64,000 nt of DNA from an uncultured Bacteroidales bacterium (GTDB taxonomy: Bacteria > Bacteroidota > Bacteroidia > Bacteroidales > Paludibacteraceae): positions 86,252 through 150,251 of the forward strand of contig ONEZ01000001.1 in NCBI GenBank assembly GCA_900316995.1, read 5' to 3'. The translations under genes were made by a program, and so were the position numbers. The notes under the pieces were generated by a model, which worked only from the letters and a program-made list of their open reading frames with translations, did not search any database and was not told where the DNA came from. Shown here one piece after another: positions 43,582 to 53,571 of this stretch (positions within the stretch are counted from its first letter, which is position 1; each line of letters begins with the position of its first letter).

Positions 43582-43612
43582 TTTGATAATTACAGCAAAA
43601 AAACTAATTTTG
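43582..43612 (+). promoter_or_regulatory. Promoter of the TolC gene
   Basis: TTTG (43582-43585) and TAATTTTG (43605-43612), 19 bases apart, fit the Bacteroidota consensus and place transcription just before the ATG at 43628. This argues against the longer frame starting at 43583. Confidence 0.75.
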
Positions 43613-43627
43613 CGAGATAATTTTACG

Positions 43628-45079
43628 ATGATGAAATTTAGACTATTACTTCTTTTTGCGCTAACAGTGGCATCAGTCACCGCAATACAGGCGCAAAGAA
43701 AACTTACTATTGAAGAGTGTCAGGATCTTGCACTACAGGACAACAATTCAAACAAGATAAATAACGAATTGGTGGCCGCCGCCACAGATATGCGCAAATC
43801 AGCGTTTGCCGCATTTTTTCCAAAACTGAGCGCCAATGGCATGTACATGTGGAATCAGAAGAATATTGCGCTGCTGAGAAACCAGCTTGAGACTGGCATG
43901 GGTACGTTTAACGCCGCCAACTCTTCATTCACATTCAACCCTGAGAGCATACTGCCAGACATATTCCCCACCACATCATCACTGCTTGCAGATTTCTTAG
44001 GCGAGGAATACACAAAACTCCATGACCGCCTTACACTTAACATTCACAATGTTTTTGTGGGGCAGGTAGGCGTTATACAGCCTATTTACGTAGGAGGCCG
44101 CCTGCGTGAGGTTTACAACCTTTCAAAGGGAGCTGAGAAGATAGCAAAACTTAAAGCAGACAAAGGTAAGGCCGATGTAATTACAGACGTGAACGAAGCA
44201 TACTGGCGTGTAGTGGCTGTACAAGAGAAACTCAAACTTGCAACACGGTATGTTGATTTACTCAAGCAGCTTGAATCCAACGTAAGCAACGCCATTGAAG
44301 AGGGTGTTGCAACCAAGTCTGACCTGCTCAAGGTTAAGATGAAACTTACTGACGGTGAGATGAAACTTGCACAGGCTGAAGACGGACTGGCACTCTCCAA
44401 GATGGCTCTCTGCCAAATCATTGGGCTTGACCTTGACACCGACATTGAACTTGACGCTTCCAAGCTGGAGCAGTTCTCTATAGTAGCTGACACTACTGAG
44501 GCATCGCCAGAGGCACCATACCAGCGCTCTGAAATAAAATTGCTTGAAGAGGGTGAGAAAATGGCAAAATCCGTAGCTCGTCTGGCATCGGCAGGCTTAC
44601 AGCCAAACATTCTGGCGTCAGCAAACTACGTGATTTCAAACCCGAGCTGTTTTGACGGCTTTAACAATAAGTTTGACGGAATGTTCAATGTGGGCGTTGT
44701 GGTTAACATCCCTATTGCTCACGTTGACGCCATTTACCGTTACAAATCAGCCAAGCACATTGCCAAGGCCGCACAGCTCAAGCTTGAGGAGTCTGTGGAA
44801 ATGATACGCTTGCAAATAACCCAGTCAATGCAAAAGGTGAAACAGAGCAACCGCAAGCTAAAGACTGCGCAAATTAACATGGAGCAGGCAGATGAGGTTC
44901 TGCGTATGGCGCAGGACGCATACGATGAGGGAATGGCCACATCGGCAGACCTCATGATGGCGGAAACAGGCTGGCAGCAGGCCTACAGTGAGAAGATTGA
45001 CGCAGCCATAGAACTTAGAATGAACGAGATAACCCTCCAAAAGCATTTAGGAGTCTTATTACAGGATAAAAACAAATAA
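43628..45079 (+). CDS. TolC-family outer membrane efflux channel
   Basis: The 483-residue protein starts MMKFRLLLLFALTVASVTAIQAQ (signal peptide) and shows TolC-type repeats: the opening LTIEECQDLALQDN, QVGVIQPIYVGGRL, and long helical parts ending in EEGVATKSDLLKVKMKLTD and YDEGMATSADLMMAETGW. It forms the outer-membrane exit duct. Lying between a MacB-type system and an ABC-2 system, it may serve both. Confidence 0.93.
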   Translation: MMKFRLLLLFALTVASVTAIQAQRKLTIEECQDLALQDNNSNKINNELVAAATDMRKSAFAAFFPKLSANGMYMWNQKNIALLRNQLETGMGTFNAANSSFTFNPESILPDIFPTTSSLLADFLGEEYTKLHDRLTLNIHNVFVGQVGVIQPIYVGGRLREVYNLSKGAEKIAKLKADKGKADVITDVNEAYWRVVAVQEKLKLATRYVDLLKQLESNVSNAIEEGVATKSDLLKVKMKLTDGEMKLAQAEDGLALSKMALCQIIGLDLDTDIELDASKLEQFSIVADTTEASPEAPYQRSEIKLLEEGEKMAKSVARLASAGLQPNILASANYVISNPSCFDGFNNKFDGMFNVGVVVNIPIAHVDAIYRYKSAKHIAKAAQLKLEESVEMIRLQITQSMQKVKQSNRKLKTAQINMEQADEVLRMAQDAYDEGMATSADLMMAETGWQQAYSEKIDAAIELRMNEITLQKHLGVLLQDKNK

Positions 45080-45088
45080 AATACAGCC

Positions 45089-46132
45089 ATGGAACAACAG
45101 AAAAAAGACAGAAGAAACAGTTTGCTAATAGGACTTATAGCCATAGTTGAAGTTGTGGTTATAGTAGCCATTGTAGGCGTTTTTGTTTATCGTCCGGAAC
45201 CTGAAATCATTGCAGGTGAGGCGGAGGCTTCTGAATACCGTGTGTCAGGAAAAGTTCCTGGACGTATTGAAGAGTTCTATTTTGAGGAGGGCGACATGGT
45301 TCGCAAGGGAGACACTCTTGTATCTATCTACAGCCCTGAAGTACAAGCAAAAATGGACCAGGCACAAGCCGCACGTGCCGCTGCAGAGGCCATTCATCAA
45401 AAGGCTCTGAACGGAGCACGTAAGGAACAGATAGAGGGTGCATACGAACTTTACCAAAAGGCCAAGACAGGACGTGAGATTTATGAGAAGTCTTTTGAAC
45501 GTGTACAGCGCCTTTATGAGAAGGGGGTGATCACACTGCAAAAGCGTGATGAGACCGAGGCTCAATATAAGGCTGCACTTGCAACAGAGAAGGCTGCACT
45601 TTCACAGTATAACATGGCAAAGAAAGGTGCGCAAGAAGAGGATAAAGAGGCTGCCAAGGCCATGGTTGAGCGTGTAAATGGTATAATTGAGGAAGTTAAG
45701 ATAGCACAAGGTGAGAAGTATCTTGTATCTCCTATTGACGGTATGGTATCAGGAATATTCCCAAAGCGTGGAGAGCTTGTGGGACAGGGCTCCCCAGTCA
45801 TGAGTATCCTTGACATTAACGATATTTGGTTCGTGTTCTCCATACGAGAAGATTTACTTGAAGGTTACGGCATAGGTTCAGAGTGGTATGTACAGGTTCC
45901 AGCCCTTGGCAAGCGTACATACAAGGTTAGAATCACCCACATAAAGGCAATGGCAAGTTACGCTACTTGGAGAGCCACCAAATCCAATGACCGTTATGAC
46001 ACCCGTACCTTTGAGGTAAAGGCTCGTCCGCTTGAGCCAATAGACGGTTTGCACCCAGGCATGACAGCCGTTATTACAGAACGCCCAACTGAGTACGATC
46101 ACTACAACAACAGCAGGTCCTACAAAAAGTGA
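45089..46132 (+). CDS. HlyD-family adaptor protein
   Basis: The 347-residue membrane-fusion protein has one N-terminal helix (LIAIVEVVVIVAIVGVFVY), a lipoyl half-motif (YRVSGKVPGRIEEFYFEEGD), a long coiled coil (about 85-200) and a second lipoyl half (SPIDGMVSGIFPKRGELV). It starts nine bases after the TolC stop and overlaps the next permease (GTGA at 46129), so it works with the ABC-2 permeases. Confidence 0.92.
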   Translation: MEQQKKDRRNSLLIGLIAIVEVVVIVAIVGVFVYRPEPEIIAGEAEASEYRVSGKVPGRIEEFYFEEGDMVRKGDTLVSIYSPEVQAKMDQAQAARAAAEAIHQKALNGARKEQIEGAYELYQKAKTGREIYEKSFERVQRLYEKGVITLQKRDETEAQYKAALATEKAALSQYNMAKKGAQEEDKEAAKAMVERVNGIIEEVKIAQGEKYLVSPIDGMVSGIFPKRGELVGQGSPVMSILDINDIWFVFSIREDLLEGYGIGSEWYVQVPALGKRTYKVRITHIKAMASYATWRATKSNDRYDTRTFEVKARPLEPIDGLHPGMTAVITERPTEYDHYNNSRSYKK

Positions 46133-47301
46133 GTACATTCAGCAAGATAAAAGATGTTGCACAGAGAGAGCTGAAAACAATGTTCTCACGCCCTCTTTAC
46201 CTTATAGCCACAGTGGTTGTGCTGGTGGTATGCAGTTTCTTTTTCCTTAGCATTATGCAGCAAGGTGTACCTGAGCGTATGCCTATTGGCGTAGTGGACC
46301 TTGACAAATCCACCACATCACGCAATGTAATACGCCAGCTTAACTCAATGCAGCTTGTAGAGGTTAAAATGGTTTATAACTCTTACGCCGATGCCCGCCA
46401 GCAAGTGCAAACAGGAGACATCTATGGTTTCTTACTTATACCGCATGGCTTTTCTGATGACATGTTGTCATTCAAGCGTCCCACACTAAGTTTCTACACC
46501 AATAACGCATATACAGTAGGAGCTGGTATGGCATACAAGCAGATGCTGACAATGTGCAACCTTGTATCAGCAGGTTTCCACCTTGCCATTTTGAGTGCAA
46601 AAGGCATGACAAATGACATAGCAATGAAAATAGTGCAACCTATAGCAATAGAATCTCACCAGATAGCAAACCCCACAAGTAACTACTCCATCTATCTGCT
46701 TGGTACAATGATTCCTGGTGTGCTTGGGCTTATAGTGCTTATGACAACCATATTCTCAATAGGAATTGAGTTGAAAGACCGCACCGCTCCTGAGTGGATG
46801 GAAATGTCTGAAGGTTCATTTGCCATAGCTATTATAGGCAAGATGCTGCCATATACAATCCTATACTTTATACTTGGTTTGAGTTGTAATGTGCTTATGT
46901 TCCAAATAATGCACTTCCCGATAGCCGGCTCTTACATCAACATCTCCATAGGGCTATTCCTCTTTGTTGCGGTAATGCAGGCAATGGGTATAGTTATAAT
47001 AGGAGCCGCACCAGTTCTTAGAACAGCACTAAGTGTGGGTGCGCTTTATGGAATGTTAGGCTTCTCTATGTCAGGCTTCACGTTCCCGTCAATGGCAATG
47101 TTACCTCCTTTCAGGTCTCTTGCATGGCTCTTCCCTCTACGTCACTATTACATGATATATGTTAACGAGGGGCTACTTGGCGGACCTGAGGTTAACACAT
47201 TCATACCAATAGCTGCAATGATTGCCTTTTTCATTGGGCCATTCATAGTATCACGCAGGCTTAAATACGCAGCCATCAACCTAAATTACGCCCCAAAATA
47301 A
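46129..47301 (+). CDS. ABC-2 type permease 1
   Basis: The 390-residue membrane protein has a helix near residues 25-45, a large outer domain (to about 180), and five or six C-terminal helices, the ABC-2/YhhJ layout. VDLDKSTTSRNVIRQL in the outer domain is typical. Start is GTG overlapping the adaptor stop. No ATPase gene is adjacent. Confidence 0.9.
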   Translation: MSTFSKIKDVAQRELKTMFSRPLYLIATVVVLVVCSFFFLSIMQQGVPERMPIGVVDLDKSTTSRNVIRQLNSMQLVEVKMVYNSYADARQQVQTGDIYGFLLIPHGFSDDMLSFKRPTLSFYTNNAYTVGAGMAYKQMLTMCNLVSAGFHLAILSAKGMTNDIAMKIVQPIAIESHQIANPTSNYSIYLLGTMIPGVLGLIVLMTTIFSIGIELKDRTAPEWMEMSEGSFAIAIIGKMLPYTILYFILGLSCNVLMFQIMHFPIAGSYINISIGLFLFVAVMQAMGIVIIGAAPVLRTALSVGALYGMLGFSMSGFTFPSMAMLPPFRSLAWLFPLRHYYMIYVNEGLLGGPEVNTFIPIAAMIAFFIGPFIVSRRLKYAAINLNYAPK

Positions 47302-48554
47302 TGGATATGTTCAAACAAATATGGTTTGAGTTTAGAAGCGCAGTGACGTTTCTATGGCGTGTCTTTTCTGACACCATATACGCCGTATTCCATGACCCAG
47401 GCGTTACCATTATATTTGTGGTGGCAGGGCTCGCCTACCCTATTCTATACAATTTCCTCTACTGGAACAACTCGCTTACAGAGGTTCCTATTGCCATAGT
47501 TGACATGTCAGGAAGCCCGGCGAGCAACCGTTTTATAAGGGAGGTTGACGCTACACAAGATGTTAAGGTTGAGTACCGCTGCACCTCAATGCTTGAAGCG
47601 GAAAGATTACTTAAAGCTCAAAAAGTACACGGAATACTATATTTCCCTCCAGACTATGAAAACTGTTTAGAGACTATGCGTGATGTGGCTCACATATCAG
47701 CATACCTTGACATGACAAGTTTCCTTTACATGAAATCTGTGCTCTCAGCAGTTAATATGGTGATGCTCGATGAAACACACAATATCCAGCTTGACCGCTA
47801 TATGCGTATGGGCATGGACGATGAAATGGCGTGGGCGCTAATACAGAGCGCACAATATGAGGAGGTGAAGCTCTACAATGAATCAGATGGCTATGGGACT
47901 TTTCTTATACCTGCAGTGCTTGTGCTAATATTGCATCAGACCCTGCTATTTGGTACTTGTATGTTAATGGGTGCCTACTATGAAGAGCGTAAGCGAGTGT
48001 TTAATGAAAACGCACACCATTGGTCACATGCGGTGCTTATAACTTTAGGAATGGCATTCGCATTCTCTACAATATACATTGCTCTGTCAGCAATAGACCT
48101 TGTATTAGTGCCCAGAATATTCTCTCTGCCACATATAGGCAGTATGATTGACATTATGCAGTTTACAGTACCATTCCTACTTGCCACATCATTCTTCTCA
48201 ATATTTGTGGCAGGCTTTATGCGCAACCGTGAAACCGGTATGGTGGTGCTGCTTTCAACATCGCTTATTTTCTTGTTTATCTCTGGTGTGTCATGGCCAC
48301 AACCATCCATTCCAAAGGCATGGGTGTATCTGTCATATCTTATTCCATCCACATGGGGCATCCATGGTTACATTCACATTAGTTCCATGGGGGCAACCGT
48401 TAATGAAACCATTAAAGAGTTCAATGCCTTATGGATTCTTGCAGGAATCTATCTTTTGGCGGCAACCATACAGATGTACATCTTTATTAAGCCAAAAAAC
48501 AAAAGGCACATTTACCGGAATCCCAGAATTGAACGCTACCTGACAAAAAGTTAA
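47301..48554 (+). CDS. ABC-2 type permease 2
   Basis: The 417-residue protein has the same topology as the previous gene and similar motifs (IAIVDMSGSPASNRFIREV; SGVSWPQPSIPKAWVYLSYLIPST). The two share one base (TAATG) and likely act as a pair. The energy source is not encoded nearby. Confidence 0.9.
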   Translation: MDMFKQIWFEFRSAVTFLWRVFSDTIYAVFHDPGVTIIFVVAGLAYPILYNFLYWNNSLTEVPIAIVDMSGSPASNRFIREVDATQDVKVEYRCTSMLEAERLLKAQKVHGILYFPPDYENCLETMRDVAHISAYLDMTSFLYMKSVLSAVNMVMLDETHNIQLDRYMRMGMDDEMAWALIQSAQYEEVKLYNESDGYGTFLIPAVLVLILHQTLLFGTCMLMGAYYEERKRVFNENAHHWSHAVLITLGMAFAFSTIYIALSAIDLVLVPRIFSLPHIGSMIDIMQFTVPFLLATSFFSIFVAGFMRNRETGMVVLLSTSLIFLFISGVSWPQPSIPKAWVYLSYLIPSTWGIHGYIHISSMGATVNETIKEFNALWILAGIYLLAATIQMYIFIKPKNKRHIYRNPRIERYLTKS

Positions 48555-48571
48555 TAGGAGGGGTAAAAGTG
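48555..48571 (+). promoter_or_regulatory. Strong ribosome binding site of holA
   Basis: AGGAGGGG (48557-48564) lies five bases before the GTG start. Purine-rich Shine-Dalgarno sites like this are rare in this window and it supports the GTG. Confidence 0.65.
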
Positions 48572-49582
48572 GCAACCTACACCGACATAGTAAAGCAGAT
48601 AAGCATTAAGCAGTTTATGCCCATATATGTATTAATGGGCAAGGAGCCCTACTACATAGACAAACTCACAGAACTGCTTGAAGCGTCCATTCTCACAGAT
48701 GATGAAAAAGTAATGAATGAGACTGTGATATTTGGCAAGGATGCAGTTATGGAGAACATTCTCACAGATGCGCGCCAATATCCTATTATGGCGCCGTATC
48801 GTGTCATATTCATAAAGGAGGCGCAGATGCTTGATAAGAAGAAGCTGTCTCTCATAGGCAAATATCTGGAACATCCCGTAAGCAGTACAATAATTGTAGT
48901 CACCTATAAGACTGATGTTTTAGACTCAAACAAGAAAGAGAATAAAGAATGGCTCTCCAAAGCGGAAAAATTAGGGGTGGTATTCACATCGGAGAAGATA
49001 TCCGATTACAAATTACCGCCCATAATAACACAGATGGCAAACAAGGAGGGGCTTGACATTGATGACAAAGCGGTGGCCCTGCTTATTGAGCACGTGGGTT
49101 CAGATTTAACACAATTAGAAAGCATTATGAAACAGTTTAGCATAATGCTGCCTACAGGACACCGCTGCATAGACTCCGATGCTATAGAGAAGGTGGTGGG
49201 TATATCCAAGAACTACGTTCCATTTGAACTTGCAGATGCAATGTTAAAAAAGAACATACGCAAAGCAAACCTCATAATAGCCCATATCAATGATACAATT
49301 CAGAAAATAATAGCGACACTGTTTTCTTATTACTCAAATCTGCTAATCTATCAGTATATGCCGGCCGGCTTATCAGACAAAGAAGTGGCCTCCACTCTTG
49401 GAGTACAATCTTTCTTAGTAAAGAATTATAAGGATGCTGCTGCCAAATACAACAAGCGTCAGACATTTAACGCAATAGGAATTTTACGCAAATATGACAT
49501 CATGAGCAAAGGCGTAAACTGCCCTTCATCTGCAAACACACAAGGGTTGCTGAAGGAGATGGTATATAAAATATTGCATTAG
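48569..49582 (+). CDS. holA: DNA polymerase III delta subunit
   Basis: The 337-residue protein is the clamp-loader delta subunit that opens the beta clamp. The start VATYTDIVKQI, YVLMGKEPYYIDKL and the C-terminal AINAL-like helical region (VKNYKDAAAKYNKRQTFNAI) fit HolA. Start is GTG with a strong Shine-Dalgarno. It begins 15 bases after the permease stop. Confidence 0.93.
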   Translation: MATYTDIVKQISIKQFMPIYVLMGKEPYYIDKLTELLEASILTDDEKVMNETVIFGKDAVMENILTDARQYPIMAPYRVIFIKEAQMLDKKKLSLIGKYLEHPVSSTIIVVTYKTDVLDSNKKENKEWLSKAEKLGVVFTSEKISDYKLPPIITQMANKEGLDIDDKAVALLIEHVGSDLTQLESIMKQFSIMLPTGHRCIDSDAIEKVVGISKNYVPFELADAMLKKNIRKANLIIAHINDTIQKIIATLFSYYSNLLIYQYMPAGLSDKEVASTLGVQSFLVKNYKDAAAKYNKRQTFNAIGILRKYDIMSKGVNCPSSANTQGLLKEMVYKILH

Positions 49583-49622
49583 TTTTCGCCATACATTATA
49601 CACTCAAACATCATACATTAGA

Positions 49623-50975
49623 ATGAGATATTTCTTCATCGGCGTAGCAGGCACTGGGATGAGTGCCATAGCGCAGTACCTTAGCGGCAGAGGCGAACAA
49701 GTTTCGGGATCTGACCGCCTTTTTAGCAAAACAGACAAGAGTGAGACACAGCTCCAACTTGAAAGAGCCGGCATAGAGTGCCACTTCCAAGACGGCAGCG
49801 GCATAACCCCTGACACAGAAGCTGTTATTGTATCAACTGCTATTGAGGAGAGCAATGTGGAGTATCAGAAGGCAAAGAGTCTGGGCATACCAGTTATCAA
49901 GCGCTCAGCCTTGCTTGCTCAAATCTCTGACAGCATAAAGACAATAGCCGTGGGCGGCACATCAGGTAAATCAACCACCACAGCCATGATATTCCACATA
50001 CTGCAAAAATGCGGCAAGGAGCCGTCGCTCATCACTGGAGCGGGGCTTGCCACACTGCAAAAGCAAGGGCTTATTGGCAACGCCTTTAACGGCAGTGGAG
50101 AATGGCTGGTAATAGAGTCAGATGAATCAGACGGCAGCATCGTAGGCTACCATCCTGAAATAGCCCTGTTACTCAATGTGGAGCGTGACCACAAAGAGGA
50201 GAGCGAACTTATGGAACTCTTCTCTACGTTCAAATCACATACGAAAAAAGCTTTCATTGTAAACAGCAACTACCCCATTACAATGAGCCTCAGCCAAAAT
50301 GAAAGTTATAATTTTGGCACTAAAGGCAACCCTGGCATTAAGGGTAGCGGATTTGAGCAGGACGGATTCAGCATAAAATTCAATGTAAACGGTGTGCCTT
50401 GCTCCATTAACGCCATTGGTACTCACAATATGGAGAATGCACTTGCCGCCATAGCGGCAGCCGTACAGACAGGCATTACCGTGGAGCAAGCTGTTGAGGC
50501 AATAAAAGACTTTAGCGGCATATACCGCCGCGCCTCACTCGTACGTGCAGACCAGGAAAGACATCTCTATGTGGTAGATGACTTTGCTCACAACCCTTCA
50601 GAGGTAGCATCGGCCATTAAAGCTTGCCAGAGCATAACAGGCAAAGTAATAGCCTACTTCCAGCCTCACGGATTCGGACCGTTGCGCTTTATGCACAAGG
50701 AGCTTGGAGAACTGGTGGCGGCGACTCTGAGACCAAATGACATATTTGTAATTGGCGATGTATATTATGCCGGAGGCACTGTAAATCGTGACATTTCACC
50801 AGAAATAGTAAGCCAAGCCATACAATATTTGGGTAAAAACGCTATATTTGCAAAAGACAAAGAGAGTTGCAGGGCTGAAATTCTAAAAAACACACCTGAA
50901 AGAGACTGTACCATACTCATTATGGGTGCCAGGGACCCAAAACTAAGTGACTACGCACAAAGTTTTATACTTTGA
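49623..50975 (+). CDS. MurC-like Mur ligase
   Basis: The 450-residue enzyme has the MurC opening FFIGVAGTGMSAIAQYL and VSGSD, the ATP loop GTSGKSTTT (usual MurC has GTHGKTT), ESDESDGS, and the DDFAHNPSEVA element. MurC adds alanine to UDP-MurNAc; Mpl-like peptide recycling is the alternative. Three domains and length fit Mur ligases. A second, standard MurC may exist in the division cluster elsewhere. It overlaps no promoter-like gap before the next gene. Confidence 0.85.
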   Translation: MRYFFIGVAGTGMSAIAQYLSGRGEQVSGSDRLFSKTDKSETQLQLERAGIECHFQDGSGITPDTEAVIVSTAIEESNVEYQKAKSLGIPVIKRSALLAQISDSIKTIAVGGTSGKSTTTAMIFHILQKCGKEPSLITGAGLATLQKQGLIGNAFNGSGEWLVIESDESDGSIVGYHPEIALLLNVERDHKEESELMELFSTFKSHTKKAFIVNSNYPITMSLSQNESYNFGTKGNPGIKGSGFEQDGFSIKFNVNGVPCSINAIGTHNMENALAAIAAAVQTGITVEQAVEAIKDFSGIYRRASLVRADQERHLYVVDDFAHNPSEVASAIKACQSITGKVIAYFQPHGFGPLRFMHKELGELVAATLRPNDIFVIGDVYYAGGTVNRDISPEIVSQAIQYLGKNAIFAKDKESCRAEILKNTPERDCTILIMGARDPKLSDYAQSFIL

Positions 50976-50989
50976 AAGCATTGCAAGCG

Positions 50990-52579
50990 ATGAAAAGACA
51001 CTGCATTTCATTCATAGTATTCCTATTTGCGCTCACTACATGGGCGCAGGTAGTATCTGTCAATGAAGTTATAAATCCACATGTGGCAAGCGTGGATGAC
51101 TATGTGTCAGACATGGCTAAAGTATTTACGCCAGCAGAAGAGGCGCAAGTCAACAAGCTCTGCAAACAAATAGAGAATAAGGCCGATATTCAGATGTTAG
51201 TGGTCACTGTGCCGTCAATAGGCGACAGAGACCCATTCCAGTACTCCGTGGATTTATTCCAGCGTATAGGCGTGGGCGGCAAGGAGTCTAACCGTGGTAT
51301 TCTCATACTGTTATCAGTACAGGAAAAGAAGTGGCAGATACGTACTGGATACGGTGTTGAGGGGCGGTTCACTGATGCCATCTGCTCCCAGATAGGCCGT
51401 AACAAGATGGTTCCGGAATTCAAGAAAGGCAATTACTCCAAAGGTCTTACAGATGCAGTTGGATATATTCTAATCCTTGCCACCAGCGATGACGCCATGG
51501 CGGAACTTAAAGGAGAGACGGATGCGGCTGAAGCAGCCTTAAAAATGCGCAAAACGCGTGAGAATCTTAACTACTTTTGGATTCTGATAGCGCTCTGGTG
51601 TGCCGTGGCGTTTGCCATGTACTACTTTAACAAGCCATCAAAGAAACAGTCAAACAAGCCTGTTACAGACGTTGTGAAAAGCGACAACACCATTCCACTA
51701 CCATATATTATCAGCAAGGAGGTTGGGAACCATATCTACGTACAGCAAAACCCTAAGGCTGGCAAGGTGGAGTATTGGGACAAAGATTCCATAACAAGAA
51801 GCATGATTTACTTTATAGGTCCTGCTATTGCCACTGGTGCCGCCTGTGAGGTTACATTCAGTATGGGAACATTGCTTCCAATGATACTGCTATGCAATAC
51901 GTGGGTGGCTCTTAACTATATATTTGCCAGAGAGAGGAAACTGAAAAAAACAGAATCCCAATATGAAAAAAAGTTGGTATATGAAGATGGTTTCAGCGGC
52001 CCTGCATTTTGGACATCGGCATTGATAGCCCCCTGGGTGACACTTCCAGCCGCCATAGCTGTAATGGCAAAGAAGCGTAAGTACCGTGATGTCATGGCAC
52101 CATGCCCAAAGTGTGGCGGCAACCTTACTCCTTTACTTGACAATGATATTATAAAGTCAAGACTATCAACACAAGAACAGAAAGAGATGGAGATTGGCAG
52201 CCGCAAATTCAAGCTTATGATGTGTGAACATGGCCATGACATAGTGGAAGCCGTTACTGTAAAAGGGACAAAATATCATGTATGTTCACACTGCGGAGCA
52301 AGGGCTGGCAAATACCAAGGCTTAATAGTCAAAGAGAAGGCAACCACCTCAAAAAAAGGGCTACAGATAAACACATACCAATGCCTCTGCTGTGGTGAAA
52401 TGTTTGAGGAGCGTGTAGTTCTTTCAAGGTTAGAGACAGAAGCTGAACGCCAGCGCAGGCTTGAAAGAGAGCGCGAGCGTGAAGAGAATTATAGCTATTC
52501 AAACAGCGACAGTAGCAGCAGTAGCGGCAGCTACGGAGGAGGTTCCACAGGAGGAGGCGGAGCAGGAGGCTCATGGTAG
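50990..52579 (+). CDS. TPM-domain (YgcG-like) membrane protein
   Basis: The protein (about 529 residues) starts best at ATG 50990 (MKRHCISFIVFLFAL), 14 bases after the ligase stop. A TPM domain (VDDYVSDMAKVFT, GNRGILILLS-like core, IRTGYGVEGRFTD) fills about 30-165, followed by membrane segments. A Cys-rich C-terminal part follows with four CxxC knuckles (CPKCGG, CSHCGA, CLCCG). The tail is Ser/Gly-rich (SGSYGGGSTGG). Function of this family is not settled; a photosystem-repair relative gives the name only. Confidence 0.82.
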   Translation: MKRHCISFIVFLFALTTWAQVVSVNEVINPHVASVDDYVSDMAKVFTPAEEAQVNKLCKQIENKADIQMLVVTVPSIGDRDPFQYSVDLFQRIGVGGKESNRGILILLSVQEKKWQIRTGYGVEGRFTDAICSQIGRNKMVPEFKKGNYSKGLTDAVGYILILATSDDAMAELKGETDAAEAALKMRKTRENLNYFWILIALWCAVAFAMYYFNKPSKKQSNKPVTDVVKSDNTIPLPYIISKEVGNHIYVQQNPKAGKVEYWDKDSITRSMIYFIGPAIATGAACEVTFSMGTLLPMILLCNTWVALNYIFARERKLKKTESQYEKKLVYEDGFSGPAFWTSALIAPWVTLPAAIAVMAKKRKYRDVMAPCPKCGGNLTPLLDNDIIKSRLSTQEQKEMEIGSRKFKLMMCEHGHDIVEAVTVKGTKYHVCSHCGARAGKYQGLIVKEKATTSKKGLQINTYQCLCCGEMFEERVVLSRLETEAERQRRLEREREREENYSYSNSDSSSSSGSYGGGSTGGGGAGGSW

Positions 52580-52608
52580 CAGACAGCAGATAATGAGATT
52601 ATGATATT

Positions 52609-53538
52609 ATGAAAAAAGTTAAACTTGCAATATTTACGTTTATGGCAGTTTTGATTGCCATAGCGCTTTATGCACAACACACTGGTGAAATGGGACTATT
52701 TTCAAAAAAACAGCCACCTGTATGCGGCGGCTACACATCAAAGAAAGAGGAATGTAAATCTATGGAGAATGAGAAAGGTACAATATCCTCTATCTTTCTC
52801 TTCTTTTATGATGAGTACAAAGCACTTAAAATTGAATCTAAAGACGATACCGTAAAGATATACATTTGCTCAGATACAAATGAGTATCTGTACCAGGAGT
52901 TTCCATTCCCAGCCACAGACAAAACATTCTCCACTCTAACAAACTTGGTACGTAAAAACGGGCTTCTTAAATATAACGGCTGGGGCGTACATGTTAGCGG
53001 TCTGCCACTTACAACAGACTGTACATTTAGCATGAAGTTCACATCGGGGAACTCATATTACATGGAATTTAACGGTGGGCACTCCCCTATGGGATTCTAT
53101 GAGGACATGCAGAATTTTGTAAAAGATATTAAAGAACTTGTAAACTTTGACGAAGCCAGCAACAAAGATATTCCACCATACGTAAGCCCGTTCTGGGGTA
53201 CGCATAAGTTTGTGTATGAGGCTGGCGGCAAGAAGCAGACCATAATCTACTCCTCAGACCTTGAAGGGATACATGACAACATAGACCTAAAAACCTACGG
53301 AGACTTTTACAGCTACCAGCACATACACTGTAGCGGACACAAGATACACAGTGGGCAGGAACGTTATGACCTTGACATAGAGGAGTATTTTGAAGATTCA
53401 GAGCAGAAGCCTTCAACACGAAACAGCACCGCAGCAATCATTTACCAACGTGCAGGCAAACTTGAAATGGAAGTTCTCCAAGTTTGCCCCAGCATAGCCG
53501 GCAAAAAAATCATTCTCAAGGAGATAGAGGAAGAATAA
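52609..53538 (+). CDS. Hypothetical secreted protein
   Basis: The 309-residue protein has an N-terminal signal sequence (VKLAIFTFMAVLIAIALYAQ) and no recognised domain. Soluble mixed alpha/beta composition with several Cys is seen. I do not recognise a function. Its TAA stop is the first part of a TAACTG unit that begins a 7-mer array. Confidence 0.7.
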   Translation: MKKVKLAIFTFMAVLIAIALYAQHTGEMGLFSKKQPPVCGGYTSKKEECKSMENEKGTISSIFLFFYDEYKALKIESKDDTVKIYICSDTNEYLYQEFPFPATDKTFSTLTNLVRKNGLLKYNGWGVHVSGLPLTTDCTFSMKFTSGNSYYMEFNGGHSPMGFYEDMQNFVKDIKELVNFDEASNKDIPPYVSPFWGTHKFVYEAGGKKQTIIYSSDLEGIHDNIDLKTYGDFYSYQHIHCSGHKIHSGQERYDLDIEEYFEDSEQKPSTRNSTAAIIYQRAGKLEMEVLQVCPSIAGKKIILKEIEEE

Positions 53539-53569
53539 CTGTCAACTATCAACTGTCAACTGTCAACTG
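53536..53569 (+). repeat. 7-mer array filling the gap before convergent metF
   Basis: TAACTG at the upstream stop, then TCAACTA and three TCAACTG units. The array ends two bases before the metF stop (53572-53574), as at recN/panB. Confidence 0.93.
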
Positions 53570-53571
53570 AC

